DNA from: an uncultured bacterium
Lineage (GTDB): Bacteria; Patescibacteriota; Saccharimonadia; Saccharimonadales; Saccharimonadaceae
Length of the DNA: 5,612 nucleotides
Assembly: GCA_900556165.1 (NCBI GenBank)
Contig: USNP01000041.1
Location: 1 to 5,612, forward strand
Direction of reading: 5' to 3'
Below are positions 4,427 through 5,612 of this stretch, one piece after another. How positions within the stretch are numbered: position 1 is the stretch's first letter; every line of letters begins with the position of its first letter. A program made the translations under genes and the position numbers. A model generated the notes under the pieces. That model had not been told where the DNA came from and made no database searches. It saw only the letters and a program-made list of their open reading frames with translations.

Positions 4427-5612
4427 ATGAATGAAAAAATTAAAAAAGATGTGATTTATGTTGATGTTGAAGATGATATTACTGACGTAGTAAATAAAAT
4501 AAAGTCTTCAAAAGAGCGGATTATTGCAATCGTTCCACCAAAAGGGCTTGGGATTTTTCGAAGTGCGGTTAATATTCGCTTGCTTTCTCTAACAGCTCAA
4601 AAAGTTGATAAAAAAATTGTTTTCATTACTAATAATCCTGCACTTAAAACAATGTCAGCTGCAGCTAAAATTCCAGTTTCAAAAACACTTCAAAGCAAGC
4701 CGGAAATTCCTGAAATTGATATTTTGGAAGTTGATGGTGATGATGTGATTGATGGTGAAAGTTTGCCAATTTCAGAATTTAGTGGTCTAACTGTTGATGA
4801 AAAAGAAGCAGAAATTCTTGAAGGAATTGACATTGATGATAATAAGAATTTCAATAAGGTTGAGCCGGAGATTAAAAAAGATAAAACTAACAAATCAAAA
4901 AAAGGCGTGAAAGTTCCTGATTTTTCAAAATTTAGGAAAAAGATTTTCATTATTGTTAGTGTTACTGTTATATTTTTAGTTTTTATTGTTTGGGCGATTT
5001 TCTTTGCGCCGGCCGCGGAAGTTATTATTGCTGCGAAAACTTCAACTTCAAATATTAAAGGGATTGCTGCGATTTCAAATATTGCTGGTGAAAAATCACT
5101 TCTTTCGAAAACTGAAACAATTAGTAAAAATCACGAAATTTCTTTTGATGTAACTGGAACTCGTGAAGAAGGTGAGGCTGCTTCTGGAACTTTAACTCTT
5201 TCACAGAGTAGTGATAGTGATCCAGTAACTGTTGCGCAAGGTTCGGCTTTTTCGGCAGGGAAATGTAATTTTACAACAACTTCAACCGTAACAATTCCGG
5301 GTGCAAAAATTAAAAGTGGATCAATTTCGGCAGGAAGTGTTAATGTTGGGATTAAAGCGACTGCAATCGGTGAGCAATGTAATTTGGGAGCTCAAAAGTA
5401 TATTTCGTCAATCGAAGGTGTTTCAGCGAATGGTGGTCAGCTTTCTGGTGGAAGTAAAAAGACCTTGAAAGTTGTTTCGCAAGAAGATATCAATAATACA
5501 AAGGCTAAAATAAATTCTGAAAATTCAGATGAGATTAAGAAAGAGATTAAAGCTAAATTTGGCAATGATTATACTGTTTTATCGGATAGTTTTGTTTTAA
5601 AAGAAGGTAATG
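4427..5612 (+). CDS. Bitopic membrane protein with cytoplasmic alpha/beta domain and baseplate-J-like outer module (3' end outside window)
   Basis: The frame is open from ATG 4427 to the window end (395 codons seen), so the C-terminus is missing. Residues 8-95 look like an alternating beta/alpha domain (DVIYVDVEDD, RIIAIVPPKG, KKIVFITNN) ending in KTLQSKPEIP. I recall such an N-terminus in CPR proteins of unknown function. An acidic, then Lys-rich linker (96-172) leads to one membrane helix at 173-193 (IFIIVSVTVIFLVFIVWAIFF). The basic FRKK in front of it puts the N-terminus in the cytoplasm. The outer part starts with APAAEVIIA. From about 251 to 350 it carries a beta-rich module (ASGTLTL, VTIPGAKIKSGSI, VNVGIKATAIGEQCN) resembling the baseplate-J-like domains common in CPR membrane proteins. 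Two cysteines, C280 and C318, are the only ones seen and could form a disulfide. Close coupling to ftsA suggests a shared envelope role; the molecular function is unknown. Confidence 0.88.
   Translation, partial: MNEKIKKDVIYVDVEDDITDVVNKIKSSKERIIAIVPPKGLGIFRSAVNIRLLSLTAQKVDKKIVFITNNPALKTMSAAAKIPVSKTLQSKPEIPEIDILEVDGDDVIDGESLPISEFSGLTVDEKEAEILEGIDIDDNKNFNKVEPEIKKDKTNKSKKGVKVPDFSKFRKKIFIIVSVTVIFLVFIVWAIFFAPAAEVIIAAKTSTSNIKGIAAISNIAGEKSLLSKTETISKNHEISFDVTGTREEGEAASGTLTLSQSSDSDPVTVAQGSAFSAGKCNFTTTSTVTIPGAKIKSGSISAGSVNVGIKATAIGEQCNLGAQKYISSIEGVSANGGQLSGGSKKTLKVVSQEDINNTKAKINSENSDEIKKEIKAKFGNDYTVLSDSFVLKEGN

Noticed and set aside
4690..4950. Minus-strand reading frame of 86 codons, and others at 766-987, 2472-2684 and 3368-3586
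   Set aside because: Each lies wholly inside a well-supported + strand gene, lacks start signals and has the composition of an antisense shadow.
1..5612. Alternative genetic code with TGA read as Gly (Gracilibacteria, Absconditabacteria)
   Set aside because: No in-frame TGA occurs in the four genes, TAA stops are normal, and Gly positions in conserved motifs are encoded by GGN codons.

Overview
The window reads as an ordinary, gene-dense stretch of an AT-rich bacterial chromosome, most likely from the Candidate Phyla Radiation (Patescibacteria) and probably Saccharibacteria (TM7). This rests on recognising protein families, not on a search. The clues are a short alanyl-tRNA synthetase of CPR type, a lineage-typical FtsA, and directly after it a membrane protein with a KTLQSKPEIP segment and a baseplate-J-like outer module. 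All genes are on the + strand. The three complete stops are TAA, and no in-frame TGA is needed, so nothing points to the TGA=Gly code of Gracilibacteria.

Layout: (1) 3-1124 is the 3' part of a Lys/Glu/Pro-rich protein of unknown function with one C-terminal membrane helix; its reading frame is open to the left edge. (2) 1128-1165 is a GU-rich intrinsic terminator, run directly into a probable alaS promoter. (3) 1191-3074 is alaS, a trimmed enzyme of 627 residues that lacks the C-Ala domain and about 100 residues of the barrel normally preceding the editing core. (4) 3082-3110 is a textbook terminator, followed at once by a consensus-like promoter with a palindrome over its -10 box. (5) 3155-4414 is ftsA. 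(6) 4427 to the right edge is a bitopic membrane protein that starts 12 bases after the ftsA stop with a clear Shine-Dalgarno sequence and is cut by the window end.

The transcription units look simple: the unknown gene ends its own unit, alaS is probably a single-gene unit, and ftsA plus the downstream membrane-protein gene form an operon. Both unit-leading genes have a -10 box only 7-12 bases before the ATG and no good Shine-Dalgarno, which suggests leaderless or nearly leaderless mRNAs; the internal operon gene has one. FtsA (cytoplasmic, probably membrane-associated by a C-terminal helix) and the following bitopic protein plausibly work together at the envelope, but that is inferred from gene order.

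I see no RNA gene, CRISPR array, insertion sequence or phage element, and no gene-free stretch above 100 bases. I did not find a clearly new system; the points of most interest are the minimal AlaRS, the leaderless gene starts, and the FtsA/membrane-protein pair.
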